A stretch of 64,000 nucleotides of DNA from Rhodococcus sp. Z13 (GTDB taxonomy: Bacteria; Actinomycetota; Actinomycetes; Mycobacteriales; Mycobacteriaceae). Below are positions 15,001 to 24,147 of the stretch, one piece after another (within the stretch, counting starts at the first letter, position 1; the number at the start of each line of letters is the position of its first letter). A program made the translations under genes and the position numbers. The notes beneath the pieces were generated by a model, which worked only from the letters and a program-made list of their open reading frames with translations, searched no databases and had not been told where the DNA came from. Where the stretch lies: positions 1,656,352 to 1,720,351 of the forward strand of contig NZ_CP107551.1 in NCBI RefSeq assembly GCF_025837095.1, in the 5' to 3' direction.

Positions 15001-18000
15001 GGGTGCGACCCTCACGGTCCTCGACGACGAGCACGTCGGCCTGCGCGTGCCGCTGGTCCAGGACAAGGCCGTCGAGATCCGCCTGACCGTGCCCGCCTCG
15101 GTGGTCTCCGGCGGTGCACCGGTCGTCACCGCGGCCGACGCCGACGCGTCGATGTCGGCCCTGCTCGGTGTCGCCGCCGGCCAGGAGCTGCCGGAGGTGA
15201 AGAAGGGCGCCGCCCGCATCACCCTGGGCTGGCTGCCGGAGAAGATCGCCGACCACGCCGGTGTCACCGGTTCGGGTCTGCCGGAGACCCTGACGCCGAG
15301 CGGCAACGGTGTGCCGGACGTCCTCGTGGGTGCCTGCTGGCCGGCCGTGTTCGCGGTGCTCGGCGCCGCCCGCACCGAGGCCGACCAGTCGGTCATCGAG
15401 GGCATGCTCGACCTGGTCCACCTCGACCACGCGATCGACGTGAAGAACGGCCTGCCCACCGAGCCCGCCTTCCTGGGTGTCAAGGCCGAGGTCACCGGTG
15501 TCTCCGACACCGACCTGGGGCGTGTCGTCGAGGTCGACGTGATCATCACCGCCGACAGCGGTGACGGTTCCGGCGACCGGGTCGTCGCCACCCTCGCCGA
15601 GCGTTTCGCGATCCGCGGCCGCACCGGCACCGCCGAGCTCGCCGATCCGGTCCGCGCCGGGGGTGCGCTGAGCGAGTCGGTCACCGACACGCCGCGCCGC
15701 CGTCGCCGCGACGCCGTGATCGTCGCCCCGACCGACATGAGCGCCTTCGCGAAGGTCTCGGGCGACCACAACCCCATCCACACCTCCGACAACGCGGCGC
15801 TGCTCGCGGGTCTCGGCAGCCCGATCGTCCACGGCATGTGGCTGTCGGCCGCCGCCCAGCAGGTCGTCACGGCGATCGAGCAGGACGCCAAGCTTCCGCC
15901 GCGTCGCCTGACCGCGTGGACCACCCGCTTCCTGGGCATGGTCCGTCCGGGCGCGAAGATCGACGTGCGGGTCGACCGCATCGCCACCGACCGTGGCGCC
16001 GAGGTCGTCGAGGTGGGCTGCCGCGTCGACGGCGACCTGGTGATGGTCGCGACCGGCCGCATCGCCGCCCCCAAGACCGTCTACGCCTTCCCGGGCCAGG
16101 GCATCCAGCGTCCGGGCATGGGTCTCGACGCGCGGGCCCGTTCGAAGGCCGCCCGCGAGATCTGGGAGCGCGCCGACAAGCACACCCGCGAGGCCCTCGG
16201 CTTCTCGATCCTCGCCGTGGTGCGGGACAACCCGACGGAGATCAAGGCCCGCGGCGTCACCCACAAGCACCCCGACGGTGTGCTGCACCTGACGCAGTTC
16301 ACGCAGGTCGCGATGGCGACCCTCGGTGTCGCGCAGATCGCCGAGCTGAAGGAGGCCGGCGCGTTCGTCGAAGACGCCTACCTGGCCGGTCACTCGGTCG
16401 GTGAGTACAACGCCCTCGCCGCTGTCGCCGGTGTGCTGCCGCTCGAGGCCGTCCTCGAGGTGGTCTTCCAGCGCGGCTCCGCGATGCACGCCCTGGTGCC
16501 GCGCGACGCGCAGGGCCGCTCGAACTACCGCATGGCCGCGATCCGGCCGTCGCAGTTCGGTGTCGCCGACGAGGACCTGCAGGCCTTCGTCGCCGGTGTC
16601 GCCGAGGAGACCGGTGAGTTCCTCGAGATCGTGAACCTGAACCTGCGCGGTTCGCAGTACGCGATCGCCGGTACGGTCGCCGGCCTCGAGGCCCTCCAGA
16701 CCGTGATCGAGCGCAAGGTCGCCGAGTTCGGTGGCAAGCGCGCGTTCATCCTGGTGCCGGGCATCGACGTGCCGTTCCACTCGACCGTGCTGCGTGGCGG
16801 TGTCGACGACTTCCGTGAGCGGCTGCTCGCCCTGCTGCCGCAGGAGATCGACCCGAACACCCTCATCGGCCGGTACATCCCGAATCTGGTGCCCAAGCCG
16901 TTCGACCTGGGCCGCGAGTTCGTCCAGGAGATCGCCGACCTGGTGCCGTCGCAGCCGCTCGCCGATGTCCTCGCGGACTTCGACAGCTGGTCGGCCAAGC
17001 CGGTCGAGCTGACCCGCGTGGTGCTCGCCGAACTGCTGGCCTGGCAGTTCGCGTCGCCGGTGCGCTGGATCGAGACGCAGGACCTGCTGTTCGCCCCCGA
17101 GGAGGACGGTGGTCTCGGTGTCGAGCGGTTCGTCGAGGTCGGCCTCGGTGCCGCTCCGACGGTCGCGAACCTCGCGTCGCAGACCCTGAAGTTGCCCGGC
17201 CGCTTCGGCCACCCGGTCGAGGTGCTCAACATCGAGCGCGAGGCGTCGATCGTCTACTCGACCGATACCGATCCGGCGCCGGTCGAGGACGACGAGCCGG
17301 CCGCCCCGGCCGCCGAGGCCCCCGCGGCTGCCGCTCCGGCTCCTGCCGCCGCTCCCGCGGCCCCCGCGGCTCCGGCCGGTGGACCGACCCCGGACGACAT
17401 CGCGTTCAAGGCCGCCGACGCCACCAAGGTGCTCATCGCCCTGTGGACGAAGCTGCGCCCGGATCAGATCGGCCCGGCCGACACGATCGAGGCGCTGTGC
17501 GACGGTGTGTCCTCGCGCCGCAACCAGCTGCTCGTCGACCTCGGTTCCGAGCTGTCGCTCGGTGCGATCGACGGTGCCGCCGACGCCGACATGGGTGCCC
17601 TCGCCGGCACCGTGGACCGGCTGGCCCGCACCTACCGCCCGTTCGGCCCGGTGCTGTCCGACTCCATCAACGACCACCTGCGCAAGGTGTTCGGCCCGTC
17701 CGGCAAGCGTCCCGCCTACGTCGCCGAGCGCGTCACCAAGGTGTGGGGTCTGGGCGAGGGCTGGGCGTCGCACGTCACCGCCGAGGTCGCGCTCGGCAGC
17801 CGCGACGGCTCGTCCGTCCGCGGTGGTGATCTGGGTGGCCTGACCGACGGTGCCCTCTCGGATGCCGCCTCGGTCGACAAGCTGATCGACGCCGCCGTGC
17901 AGTCGGTTGCCTCGCGCCGCGGGATCGCCGTGTCGATGCCCTCCGCCGGTGGTGGCGGGGGCGCGACGGTCGACGCCGCTGCCCTCGGCGAGTTCGCCGA

Positions 18001-21000
18001 GCAGATCACCGGTCGCGACGGTGTGCTCGCCAACGCCGCACGCCTCGTGCTCGAGCAGCTCGGCCACACCGAGAAGGTCTCCGATCTGGCCGACAAGGCC
18101 GACGACGAGCTCGTCGACCTGGTCTCGGCGGAGCTCGGCTCCGACTGGCCGCGTCTGGTCGCGCCGGCCTTCGACGCCCGCAAGGCCGTCCTGATCGACG
18201 ACCGCTGGGCCACCGCCCGCGAGGATCTGGCCCGCCTGTGGCTCGATCCCGAGTTCGCCGCGGTCACGCGCTTCACCGGCGCCGGCCGCACCGTCGCCGC
18301 ACACGCCCGCTTCTGGGCCGCCAAGGCCACCGAGGCCGGTCGCACGGAACTCGCTGCCACCTACGCGGCGATCGCCGAGGCCGCGGTCGACACCGCGGGT
18401 GCCGAGTACGCGGACGAGGTCGCCGTGGTCACCGGCGCCAGCAAGGGCGGTATCGCCGCCGCGGTCGCCGCGAAACTGCTCGGTGGCGGCGCCACGGTCG
18501 TGGTCACCACGTCCTCGCTGAACGAGGGCCGGCTGGGCTTCTACAAGGAGCTCTACGCCCGCAACGCCCGCGCCGGTGCGGCCCTGTGGGTGGTGCCCGC
18601 GAACATGGCGTCCTACAGCGACGTCGACGCCCTGATCGAGTGGATCGGCACAGAGACCGTCGAGGTCGCCGGTGGTTCGAAGAAGCTCATCAAGGACGCG
18701 CTCACCCCGACGCTGCTGTTCCCGTTCGCCGCGCCGCGCGTGGCCGGTTCGCTCGCCGACGCCGGTGCCCGCGCCGAGATGGAGATGCGGGTGCTGCTGT
18801 GGTCGGTCGAGAGGCTGATCGCCGGTCTGGCGGAGATCGGGTACGACCGTGATGTCGACACCCACCTACACGTGGTGCTGCCCGGTTCGCCGAACCGCGG
18901 CAAGTTCGGTGGCGACGGTGCCTACGGCGAGTCGAAGGCCGCGCTGGACGCGATCGTCAACCGCTGGAGCGCCGAGCGCACCTGGGCCGAGCGCGTCACC
19001 CTCGCCCACGCACTCATCGGCTGGGTGCGCGGCACGGGCCTGATGGGCGGCAACGACCCGCTGGTCGAGGCCGTCGAGGCCGCCGGTGTCCGCACCTGGT
19101 CCACGCAGGAGATGGCCGACGAGCTGCTGAAGCTGGTCGGACCGGAGTCCAGGCGTCTGGCCGCCGACACCCCGCTCGTCGCGGACCTGACCGGTGGACT
19201 GTCCGAGGTGGACGTCGACCTGCCGGGCCTGGCGAAGCAGGCGCAGGAGGCCGCCGACGCCGCCGCGGAGGAGACCGAGGACGACGCCGCCACCATCGCG
19301 GCGCTGCCCGAGGCGCCGCGGGTCGACGCGCTGCCGACCCCGGAGTGGGGCACGGTCACCGCGGACCTGTCGGACATGGTCGTCATCGTCGGTGCCGGCG
19401 AGCTCGGCCCCTACGGTTCGGCGCGCACCCGCTTCGAGATGGAGGTCGACGAGGAACTGTCGGCCGCCGGTGTCCTCGAGCTGGCCTGGGTCACGGGCCT
19501 GATCGGCTGGGAGAACGACCCGAAGCCGGGCTTCTACGACACCGAGACCGGTGAGTTCGTGCCCGAGTCGGAGATCGCCGACCGCTACCACGACGCGGTG
19601 GTCGAGCGCTGCGGCATCCGCCGCTACGCCGACGACGGCGCCATGATCGACAACGCCGCGCCGCTGCTGACCTCGGTGTTCCTCGACAAGGACCTGTCCT
19701 TCGTCGTCGGTTCCGAGGCCGAGGCCCGCGCGTTCGTCGATGCCGACCCGGAGAACACCGTCGCGTCCGTCGACCCCGAGTCGGGGGACTGGACGGTCAC
19801 CCGCAAGGCCGGCACCGAGATCCGCGTGCCGCGCAAGATGAAGCTGTCCCGCACGGTTGGTGGCCAGATCCCCACCGGTTTCGACGTCACCAAGTGGGGC
19901 ATCCCCGCGGACATGGCCGAGTCGGTGGACCGGGTGGGCCTGTGGAACATCGTCACCACGGTCGACGCGTTCCTCACCAGCGGCTTCACCCCGTCGGAGC
20001 TGCTGCGCTGGGTGCACCCGTCGATGGTCGCCAACACGCAGGGCACCGGCATGGGCGGCATGTCCTCGATGCGGTCGCTGTACATCGACACGCTGCTCGG
20101 CGAGTCGCGGGCGAACGACATCCTGCAGGAGGCCCTGCCGAACGTCATCGCCGCGCACGTCGTCCAGTCGTATGTCGGTGGCTACGGTGCGATGGTGCAC
20201 CCGGTCGCGGCGTGCGCCACGGCTGCGGTGTCCGTCGAGGAGGGCGTCGACAAGATCAAGCTCGGCAAGGCCGACCTGGTCGTCGCCGGTGGCTTCGACG
20301 ATCTCGGTATCGAGGGCATCGTGGGCTTCGGTGACATGTCCGCGACCGCCAAGTCGGACGACATGCTGGCCAAGGGCATCAGCGAGCGTCGCTTCTCCCG
20401 CGCCAACGACCGTCGTCGCGGCGGGTTCGTCGAGTCGGCCGGTGGCGGCACTGTGCTGCTGGCCCGCGGCGACGTGGCCCTCGAGATGGGTCTGCCGGTC
20501 CTCGGCGTGGTCGCCTGGGCGGGATCCTTCGCCGACGGTGTCCACACCTCCATCCCGGCGCCCGGCATCGGTGCGCTCGGTGCGGGTCGCGGCGGTCGCG
20601 AGTCGGGTCTGGCGAAGGAGCTGCGCAAGCTCGGCGTCACGGCCGACGACATCGCGGTGATCTCCAAGCACGACACCTCGACCGCGGCGAACGACCCGAA
20701 CGAGGCGGAGCTGCACGAGCGGCTGGCCGGCGCGCTGGGCCGCAGCGAGGGCAACCCGCTGTTCGTGATCTCCCAGAAGTCGCTGACCGGTCACGCCAAG
20801 GGCGGCGCGGCGGCCTTCCAGCTGATCGGCCTGTGCCAGGTCCTGGCGAACGGCGTCGTCCCGCCGAACCGCAGCCTCGACTGCGTCGACGACAAGATGG
20901 CGCAGTTCGAGCACCTGGTGTGGGCGCGCACCCCGATCCGCTTCGGCGAGCGGTTTCCGCTCAAGGCGGGCCTGCTGACCAGCCTCGGCTTCGGCCACGT

Positions 21001-21295
21001 GTCGGGCCTGATCGCGGTGGTCCACTCGCAGGCGTTCGTCGAGGCCATCCCGGCGGAGCGGCGTGAGGCGTACCTGAAGAAGGCGGCCGAGCGCACTGTC
21101 GCCGGCAAGCGTCGCCTGCTCGACGCGATGACCGGTGGTGCCTCGCTGTACCAGCGGCCCGCGGATCGCCGCCTCGGCGGCGACGGGGTTCCGGCCTCGG
21201 CCTCGCGTCAGCTCGAAGCGGACGTGTTGCTCTCGCCGGAGGCCCGCCTGGGCGACGACGAGGTGTACCGCTCGGGTCTGCCCGGCTGCAAGTAG
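12005..21295 (+). CDS. fas: Type I fatty acid synthase (multifunctional)
   Basis: Cytosolic megasynthase of 3,096 residues making C16-C26 acyl-CoAs; in mycolic-acid bacteria these feed membrane lipids and the mycolate alpha branch. Domain order as in mycobacterial FAS-I: acyltransferase (GHSQG, Ser164), enoyl reductase (AGGGQVTEQIF), MaoC-type dehydratase (SGDHNPIHTSDNAAL, VHGMW), malonyl/palmitoyl transferase (AGHSVGEY, Ser1464), an Ala/Pro linker, carrier protein (phosphopantetheine Ser1836 in DGVSSRRNQ), ketoreductase (VVTGASKGGIAAAVA) and ketosynthase (Cys2737 in AACATAA, His2889 in KHDTST, and KSLTGHAKGG). All catalytic residues examined are present, with no frameshift. GTG at 12005 follows AGGAGAGGAA. 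Followed 23 bp later by acpS. Confidence 0.98.
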   Translation: MTIDETTPGDNGRNSKASRRTGERTAAAAPARALIDKLLAGEPYALAFGGQGAPWLSSLEELSRDNGLEPVLTELVNRAASHLAPVAGDLVVVRPTGFDPVAWILEAELAGEDDAPAGPSDTVLTSAAVSLPGVFLTQAAALRALSNQGLDVETVPPTSVIGHSQGVLAVESVAAAGRKDAEILAIAQLIGAAATLIGRRRGLISGAGKYPMLAVSNVDPERLRAIVAEVFEGQDPERSAVLAIRNARRRVVLSGPPAALERVQQRCEEISAAETREREAKKRGGAVFSPVFEPVVAEVGFHHPAFEDAVEQVADWASRCELDAELARSLAHAILVAPIDWVAQVDEAVASGAGWILDLGPGELLTRMTSSGLRGQGVGIIAAATRGGQRNLLTPGAEPEVPRAWSEFAPKPVELPDGRIAVETAFTRLTGRSPILLAGMTPTTVDPKIVAAAANAGHWAELAGGGQVTEQIFADHVAELTELLEPGRAVQFNSMFLDPYLWKLHVGGKRLVPKARAAGAPFDGVVVTAGIPELEEAVQIIADLREAGIEHVAFKPGTVAQIRSVIRIANEVPDYPVIAHIEGGRAGGHHSWEDLDDLLLETYAELRTRPNLVLCVGGGIGTPEKAAEYLTGRWSTAYGFPAMPLDGILVGTAAMATLEATTAPEVKQLLADTPGTSEWVAAGTATGGMASGRSQLGADIHEIDNAASRTGRLLDEVAGDADAVAARRDEIIEALNRTAKPYFGDLDSMTYLEWLERYLELTVGPDTAAEFDCGTDLSDVLAEAHTSPWLDVSWRERFREMLQRAEARLHPVCKGPIPTLFAEDAVLERPHAAIKSLLAQYPDAGEVVLHPADVPFFVSLCKSPGKPVNFVPVVDQDVRRWWRSDSLWQAHDPRYSADQVCIIPGTVAVAGITRVDEPVGELLDRFEKAAADELVAEGAEPVKLVARRHRDIAPGILDAVLSSPDVSWAGRQTRNPVHRLGDLDEWTVESETAASHAPTGATLTVLDDEHVGLRVPLVQDKAVEIRLTVPASVVSGGAPVVTAADADASMSALLGVAAGQELPEVKKGAARITLGWLPEKIADHAGVTGSGLPETLTPSGNGVPDVLVGACWPAVFAVLGAARTEADQSVIEGMLDLVHLDHAIDVKNGLPTEPAFLGVKAEVTGVSDTDLGRVVEVDVIITADSGDGSGDRVVATLAERFAIRGRTGTAELADPVRAGGALSESVTDTPRRRRRDAVIVAPTDMSAFAKVSGDHNPIHTSDNAALLAGLGSPIVHGMWLSAAAQQVVTAIEQDAKLPPRRLTAWTTRFLGMVRPGAKIDVRVDRIATDRGAEVVEVGCRVDGDLVMVATGRIAAPKTVYAFPGQGIQRPGMGLDARARSKAAREIWERADKHTREALGFSILAVVRDNPTEIKARGVTHKHPDGVLHLTQFTQVAMATLGVAQIAELKEAGAFVEDAYLAGHSVGEYNALAAVAGVLPLEAVLEVVFQRGSAMHALVPRDAQGRSNYRMAAIRPSQFGVADEDLQAFVAGVAEETGEFLEIVNLNLRGSQYAIAGTVAGLEALQTVIERKVAEFGGKRAFILVPGIDVPFHSTVLRGGVDDFRERLLALLPQEIDPNTLIGRYIPNLVPKPFDLGREFVQEIADLVPSQPLADVLADFDSWSAKPVELTRVVLAELLAWQFASPVRWIETQDLLFAPEEDGGLGVERFVEVGLGAAPTVANLASQTLKLPGRFGHPVEVLNIEREASIVYSTDTDPAPVEDDEPAAPAAEAPAAAAPAPAAAPAAPAAPAGGPTPDDIAFKAADATKVLIALWTKLRPDQIGPADTIEALCDGVSSRRNQLLVDLGSELSLGAIDGAADADMGALAGTVDRLARTYRPFGPVLSDSINDHLRKVFGPSGKRPAYVAERVTKVWGLGEGWASHVTAEVALGSRDGSSVRGGDLGGLTDGALSDAASVDKLIDAAVQSVASRRGIAVSMPSAGGGGGATVDAAALGEFAEQITGRDGVLANAARLVLEQLGHTEKVSDLADKADDELVDLVSAELGSDWPRLVAPAFDARKAVLIDDRWATAREDLARLWLDPEFAAVTRFTGAGRTVAAHARFWAAKATEAGRTELAATYAAIAEAAVDTAGAEYADEVAVVTGASKGGIAAAVAAKLLGGGATVVVTTSSLNEGRLGFYKELYARNARAGAALWVVPANMASYSDVDALIEWIGTETVEVAGGSKKLIKDALTPTLLFPFAAPRVAGSLADAGARAEMEMRVLLWSVERLIAGLAEIGYDRDVDTHLHVVLPGSPNRGKFGGDGAYGESKAALDAIVNRWSAERTWAERVTLAHALIGWVRGTGLMGGNDPLVEAVEAAGVRTWSTQEMADELLKLVGPESRRLAADTPLVADLTGGLSEVDVDLPGLAKQAQEAADAAAEETEDDAATIAALPEAPRVDALPTPEWGTVTADLSDMVVIVGAGELGPYGSARTRFEMEVDEELSAAGVLELAWVTGLIGWENDPKPGFYDTETGEFVPESEIADRYHDAVVERCGIRRYADDGAMIDNAAPLLTSVFLDKDLSFVVGSEAEARAFVDADPENTVASVDPESGDWTVTRKAGTEIRVPRKMKLSRTVGGQIPTGFDVTKWGIPADMAESVDRVGLWNIVTTVDAFLTSGFTPSELLRWVHPSMVANTQGTGMGGMSSMRSLYIDTLLGESRANDILQEALPNVIAAHVVQSYVGGYGAMVHPVAACATAAVSVEEGVDKIKLGKADLVVAGGFDDLGIEGIVGFGDMSATAKSDDMLAKGISERRFSRANDRRRGGFVESAGGGTVLLARGDVALEMGLPVLGVVAWAGSFADGVHTSIPAPGIGALGAGRGGRESGLAKELRKLGVTADDIAVISKHDTSTAANDPNEAELHERLAGALGRSEGNPLFVISQKSLTGHAKGGAAAFQLIGLCQVLANGVVPPNRSLDCVDDKMAQFEHLVWARTPIRFGERFPLKAGLLTSLGFGHVSGLIAVVHSQAFVEAIPAERREAYLKKAAERTVAGKRRLLDAMTGGASLYQRPADRRLGGDGVPASASRQLEADVLLSPEARLGDDEVYRSGLPGCK

Positions 21296-21318
21296 CCACG
21301 AGCAGGACGGATACCGGA

Positions 21319-21717
21319 ATGGGAGTTGCGGGTGTCGGGTTCGACCTCGTATCGGTGCCGGAGTTCGCGGAACAGCTGAGTCGTCCGGGTACGACGATGC
21401 TGGCGAACTTCACACCGGGTGAACGTCGCGACGCGAACACCCGCAGCTCCGATCCGGCCCGTCACTTCGCGGCCCGGTGGGCGGCGAAGGAGGCGGTGAT
21501 CAAGGCGTGGTCGGCGTCGCTGTTCGGCAGCCCGCCGGTCCTGCCGGAGACCATCCACCAGCAGATCGAGGTGGTCTCGGATGCGTGGGGTCGCCCGAGC
21601 ATCCGGCTGCACCGCGAGGTTGCCGAGAAGCTCGCGGGGATGCGGATCCACGTGTCGCTGACCCATGACGGCGACATGGCCGGCGCGTTCGTCGTCCTCG
21701 ACGAACCGGACGCGTGA
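21319..21717 (+). CDS. acpS: Holo-acyl carrier protein synthase
   Basis: Phosphopantetheinyl transferase that moves 4'-phosphopantetheine from CoA to the carrier-domain Ser of FAS-I, using Mg2+. The 132-residue protein has the two signatures: VGFDLVSV with Asp9 and ARWAAKEAVIKAWS with Glu58, and ends in HVSLTHDGDMAGAFVVL. The length is typical for AcpS. It starts 23 bp after the fas stop and should share its message, so the synthase and its activating enzyme are made together, as in mycobacteria. Confidence 0.96.
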   Translation: MGVAGVGFDLVSVPEFAEQLSRPGTTMLANFTPGERRDANTRSSDPARHFAARWAAKEAVIKAWSASLFGSPPVLPETIHQQIEVVSDAWGRPSIRLHREVAEKLAGMRIHVSLTHDGDMAGAFVVLDEPDA

Positions 21718-21732
21718 GGCGATAAGGAACGG

Positions 21733-22581
21733 CTATCGGGCCGAGGGGGCGGACGTCTCCTCGGCCCGATCCGTGTCCGCGTCGGGTTCCTCGGGGGCGG
21801 ACTGCTCCTGCCCGTCCGTCTCCGGTTCGCCCTTCTCCAGTTCCGCCCGCTTGCGTTCGGACTCCTCACGTCGCTTGCGGCGCTTGGCCTGCGCACGTGA
21901 ATCCTGCTCGGCGACCTGCAGGTAGGCGACCATGATCCGCTTGAGTTCGAACACCGCGTCGGCGTGGGTCTGGTCGTCCTGGACCGAGAAGTTCAGCATC
22001 GAGTACACGATGTGCACGAGCACCTCTGCCATGAGCTTGCGTCGCGCCCGCGGGGTGTCCGGGGTGAGCGGGGCGAGCATCCGCGCGACCCGCTCGGCGA
22101 ACTCGCGTTCGTGGATGGCGCCGGTGGCCCGCGTCGACGGGGTGGACTGCATCGCCAGCCACACCTCGCGGCGGGACGGATCGGTGGTCCACAGACCGGC
22201 CAGGTGGTCGACGAAGTTGTTGAGGAAGCGCAACCAGTCGACGGACGGGATCTTGCCGTTGAACTGGGCGAGTTCGTCCTGCACACCCACCAGATCCTGC
22301 CGGTTGAGTTCGCACACGATCACGTACTTGTTGGCGAAGAACTGGTAGAGCGTGCCGATCGGGACGTCGGCGCGCGCCGCGACCTCCTCGCAGGTGAACG
22401 ACTCGAACCCGACTTCGGTGAGCAGTTCCCGCGAGGCGGCCAGCAGCGCGTCGAACTTGCGGCGACTGCGTTCCTGGGTGGGCCGTCGGCGCGGCACGAG
22501 CTCCTGAGGCTCGGACTGGACCTCGAGTGCCGGATCGATCCGGCGGCGCGGGGCGCGACGGCCGTTCGTTGCTGACTCCAC
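21733..22581 (-). CDS. TetR family regulator with long charged C-terminal tail
   Basis: A 282-residue protein. Residues 1-40 are a basic, Pro-containing lead; about 40-90 form the TetR helix-turn-helix (RRKFDALLAASRELLTEVGF, then EVAARADVPIGTLYQFFANK); about 90-205 is the helical effector domain. The last 75 residues are highly charged and repetitive (KRRKRREESERKRAELEKG then acidic Glu/Asp/Pro), which is unusual for the family and probably disordered. Convergent with acpS and divergent from the M20 peptidase. Linkage suggests lipid-related targets, but it does not match my recollection of mycobacterial FasR. A GC-rich inverted repeat overlaps its 3' end. Confidence 0.85.
   Translation of the reverse strand: MESATNGRRAPRRRIDPALEVQSEPQELVPRRRPTQERSRRKFDALLAASRELLTEVGFESFTCEEVAARADVPIGTLYQFFANKYVIVCELNRQDLVGVQDELAQFNGKIPSVDWLRFLNNFVDHLAGLWTTDPSRREVWLAMQSTPSTRATGAIHEREFAERVARMLAPLTPDTPRARRKLMAEVLVHIVYSMLNFSVQDDQTHADAVFELKRIMVAYLQVAEQDSRAQAKRRKRREESERKRAELEKGEPETDGQEQSAPEEPDADTDRAEETSAPSAR
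21735..21770. terminator. Hairpin at acpS / TetR convergent junction
   Basis: ATCGGGCCGAGG and its perfect complement, separated by 12 nt, 18 bp after the acpS stop and inside the final codons of the convergent TetR gene. A plausible terminator for fas-acpS that is also coding. Confidence 0.5.
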
Positions 22582-22767
22582 GCGCTCAGGCTAGCCGTAG
22601 GGGGTGCCTTTACCGAACACTTGCTGTTAGTCAGAGTGTCAGAAATGCCGGATGTGACACGTCTTGCATCACCGGAACCGCTGATCGGGACCCGTGGCGT
22701 CCCGATCCGTCCGTCCGGCCCGGTCCTAGGATGACGGGCAGGCACAGGGCACGACGGACGGAGAGCA
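22582..22767. promoter_or_regulatory. Divergent promoter region, TetR / M20 peptidase
   Basis: Contains a 25-bp inverted repeat GATCGGGAC-N7-GTCCCGATC (22683-22707, perfect 9-bp arms) and a looser GTGTCA-N13-TGACAC pair near 22637-22661. Either could bind the adjacent TetR protein; the first could also be a short RNA hairpin. The peptidase has GGAGAG 5 bp before its ATG. Confidence 0.45.
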
Positions 22768-24141
22768 ATGAACAGCGTGGACACCGCCATCCGGGACCGA
22801 CTCCGCGACCGGATCCGCGCCGCGATGCCGGCGGCGCGCACCGATCTCGCCACCCTCGTGGCCTTCCGATCCGTCGCCGATCCCCGGAAGTTCCCCGCAG
22901 AGGAGTGCGTCGCCGCCGCCCACTGGGTGCAGGACGCCTTCCGGGACGCCGGGATCGCGCACGTCGAGACGATCGGGACGTCCGACGGTTCCCTCGCCGT
23001 GATCGGCCACAGCCCCGCCCCGGCGGGTGCACCCACCGTCCTGCTCTACAGCCACTACGACGTCCAGCCCCCGGGCGACGAATCATTGTGGCTCAGCCCG
23101 CCGTTCACCCTCACCGACCGGGACGGCCGCTGGTACGGGCGCGGCGCCGCCGACTGCAAGGGCAACATCGTCATGCACCTGCTGGCCCTGCGCGCGCTGC
23201 ACCAGGACGGCCCGCTGCCCGTCGGTGTCCGCATCGTCGTCGAGGGCTCCGAGGAGATGGGCGGCGCCGGCCTCGACCGTCTGGTCGCCGAGCGCCCCGA
23301 ACTGTTCGACGCCGACCTCATCGTCATCGGCGACTCCGGCAACGCCGAGGTCGGGCAGCCCACGCTCACCACCACCCTGCGCGGCATCGCCAACGTCGAC
23401 GTCCACATCGAGACGCTGAAGGGCGAGATCCACTCCGGGATGTACGGGGGAGCGGCACCGGACGCGCTCGCCGCCCTGATCCACCTGCTCGGCACCCTGC
23501 GAGACGAGCACGGCAACACCGTCGTCGACGGCCTGGACTGCACTGCCACCTGGGCCGGCGTGCCCTATCCGGAGGAGCGGTTCCGCGCCGACGCCGGGGT
23601 GCTCGACGGGGTGACCCTGCCGACCTCCGGCACCGTCGCCGACGCGGTGTGGGCGCGACCCACCCTGACCGTCCTCGGTATCGACGCCCCGCCGGTCGAA
23701 GGGGCAGTGGCCGCGATCGTGCCCCGCGCCTCGGCACGTCTGAACCTGCGGGTGCCGCCCGGCATCGACGCGAGGACCGCGCAGGACGCGCTCGTCGCCC
23801 ACCTCGAGGCCCACGTGCCGTGGGGAGCGCACCTGCGTATCGACCGTGACGTCCTCGGCGAGCCGTTCCGGGCACGGACGGACGGCCCCGGCTACGCGGC
23901 GCTGCGCGCGGCGCTCGAGGCCGCCTACGGCCGGGCGGTCGGGACCGCCGGGCAGGGCGGCTCGATCCCGTTGTGCACTGCGCTGCAACGCGCCGTGCCG
24001 CGGGCCGAGATCGCCCTGATCGGCGTCGAGGAACCCCGCTGCGTCATCCACGCCCCGAACGAGAGCGTCGACCCGTCCGAGATCGAGAACCTCGCGGTCG
24101 CCGAGGCACTGCTGCTGTCCACCCTCGGTGGGTGCGGCTGA
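22768..24141 (+). CDS. M20 family metallopeptidase (dipeptidase)
   Basis: A 457-residue zinc peptidase of the M20/M28 clan, cytosolic, cleaving dipeptides or N-acyl amino acids; the exact substrate is not readable. The N-terminal catalytic part has LLYSHYDVQPPG (metal-binding His and catalytic Asp), GRGAADCKGNIVMHLLAL (bridging Asp) and EGSEEMGGAG (catalytic Glu pair). The dimerisation lid follows, and the final metal ligand lies in the C-terminal CVIHAPNESVDPSEIEN. Its position near fas-acpS and bcp matches Rv2522c in M. tuberculosis, as I recall it. Convergent with bcp, 6 bp apart. Confidence 0.9.
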   Translation: MNSVDTAIRDRLRDRIRAAMPAARTDLATLVAFRSVADPRKFPAEECVAAAHWVQDAFRDAGIAHVETIGTSDGSLAVIGHSPAPAGAPTVLLYSHYDVQPPGDESLWLSPPFTLTDRDGRWYGRGAADCKGNIVMHLLALRALHQDGPLPVGVRIVVEGSEEMGGAGLDRLVAERPELFDADLIVIGDSGNAEVGQPTLTTTLRGIANVDVHIETLKGEIHSGMYGGAAPDALAALIHLLGTLRDEHGNTVVDGLDCTATWAGVPYPEERFRADAGVLDGVTLPTSGTVADAVWARPTLTVLGIDAPPVEGAVAAIVPRASARLNLRVPPGIDARTAQDALVAHLEAHVPWGAHLRIDRDVLGEPFRARTDGPGYAALRAALEAAYGRAVGTAGQGGSIPLCTALQRAVPRAEIALIGVEEPRCVIHAPNESVDPSEIENLAVAEALLLSTLGGCG

Positions 24142-24147
24142 GGGAGG

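Noticed and set aside
12056-18865. A 2,269-codon open frame on the minus strand
   Set aside because: Antisense to fas; composition is Arg/Gly/Asp-rich with no family motif. It is a GC-bias shadow of a gene whose catalytic residues are all present on the plus strand.
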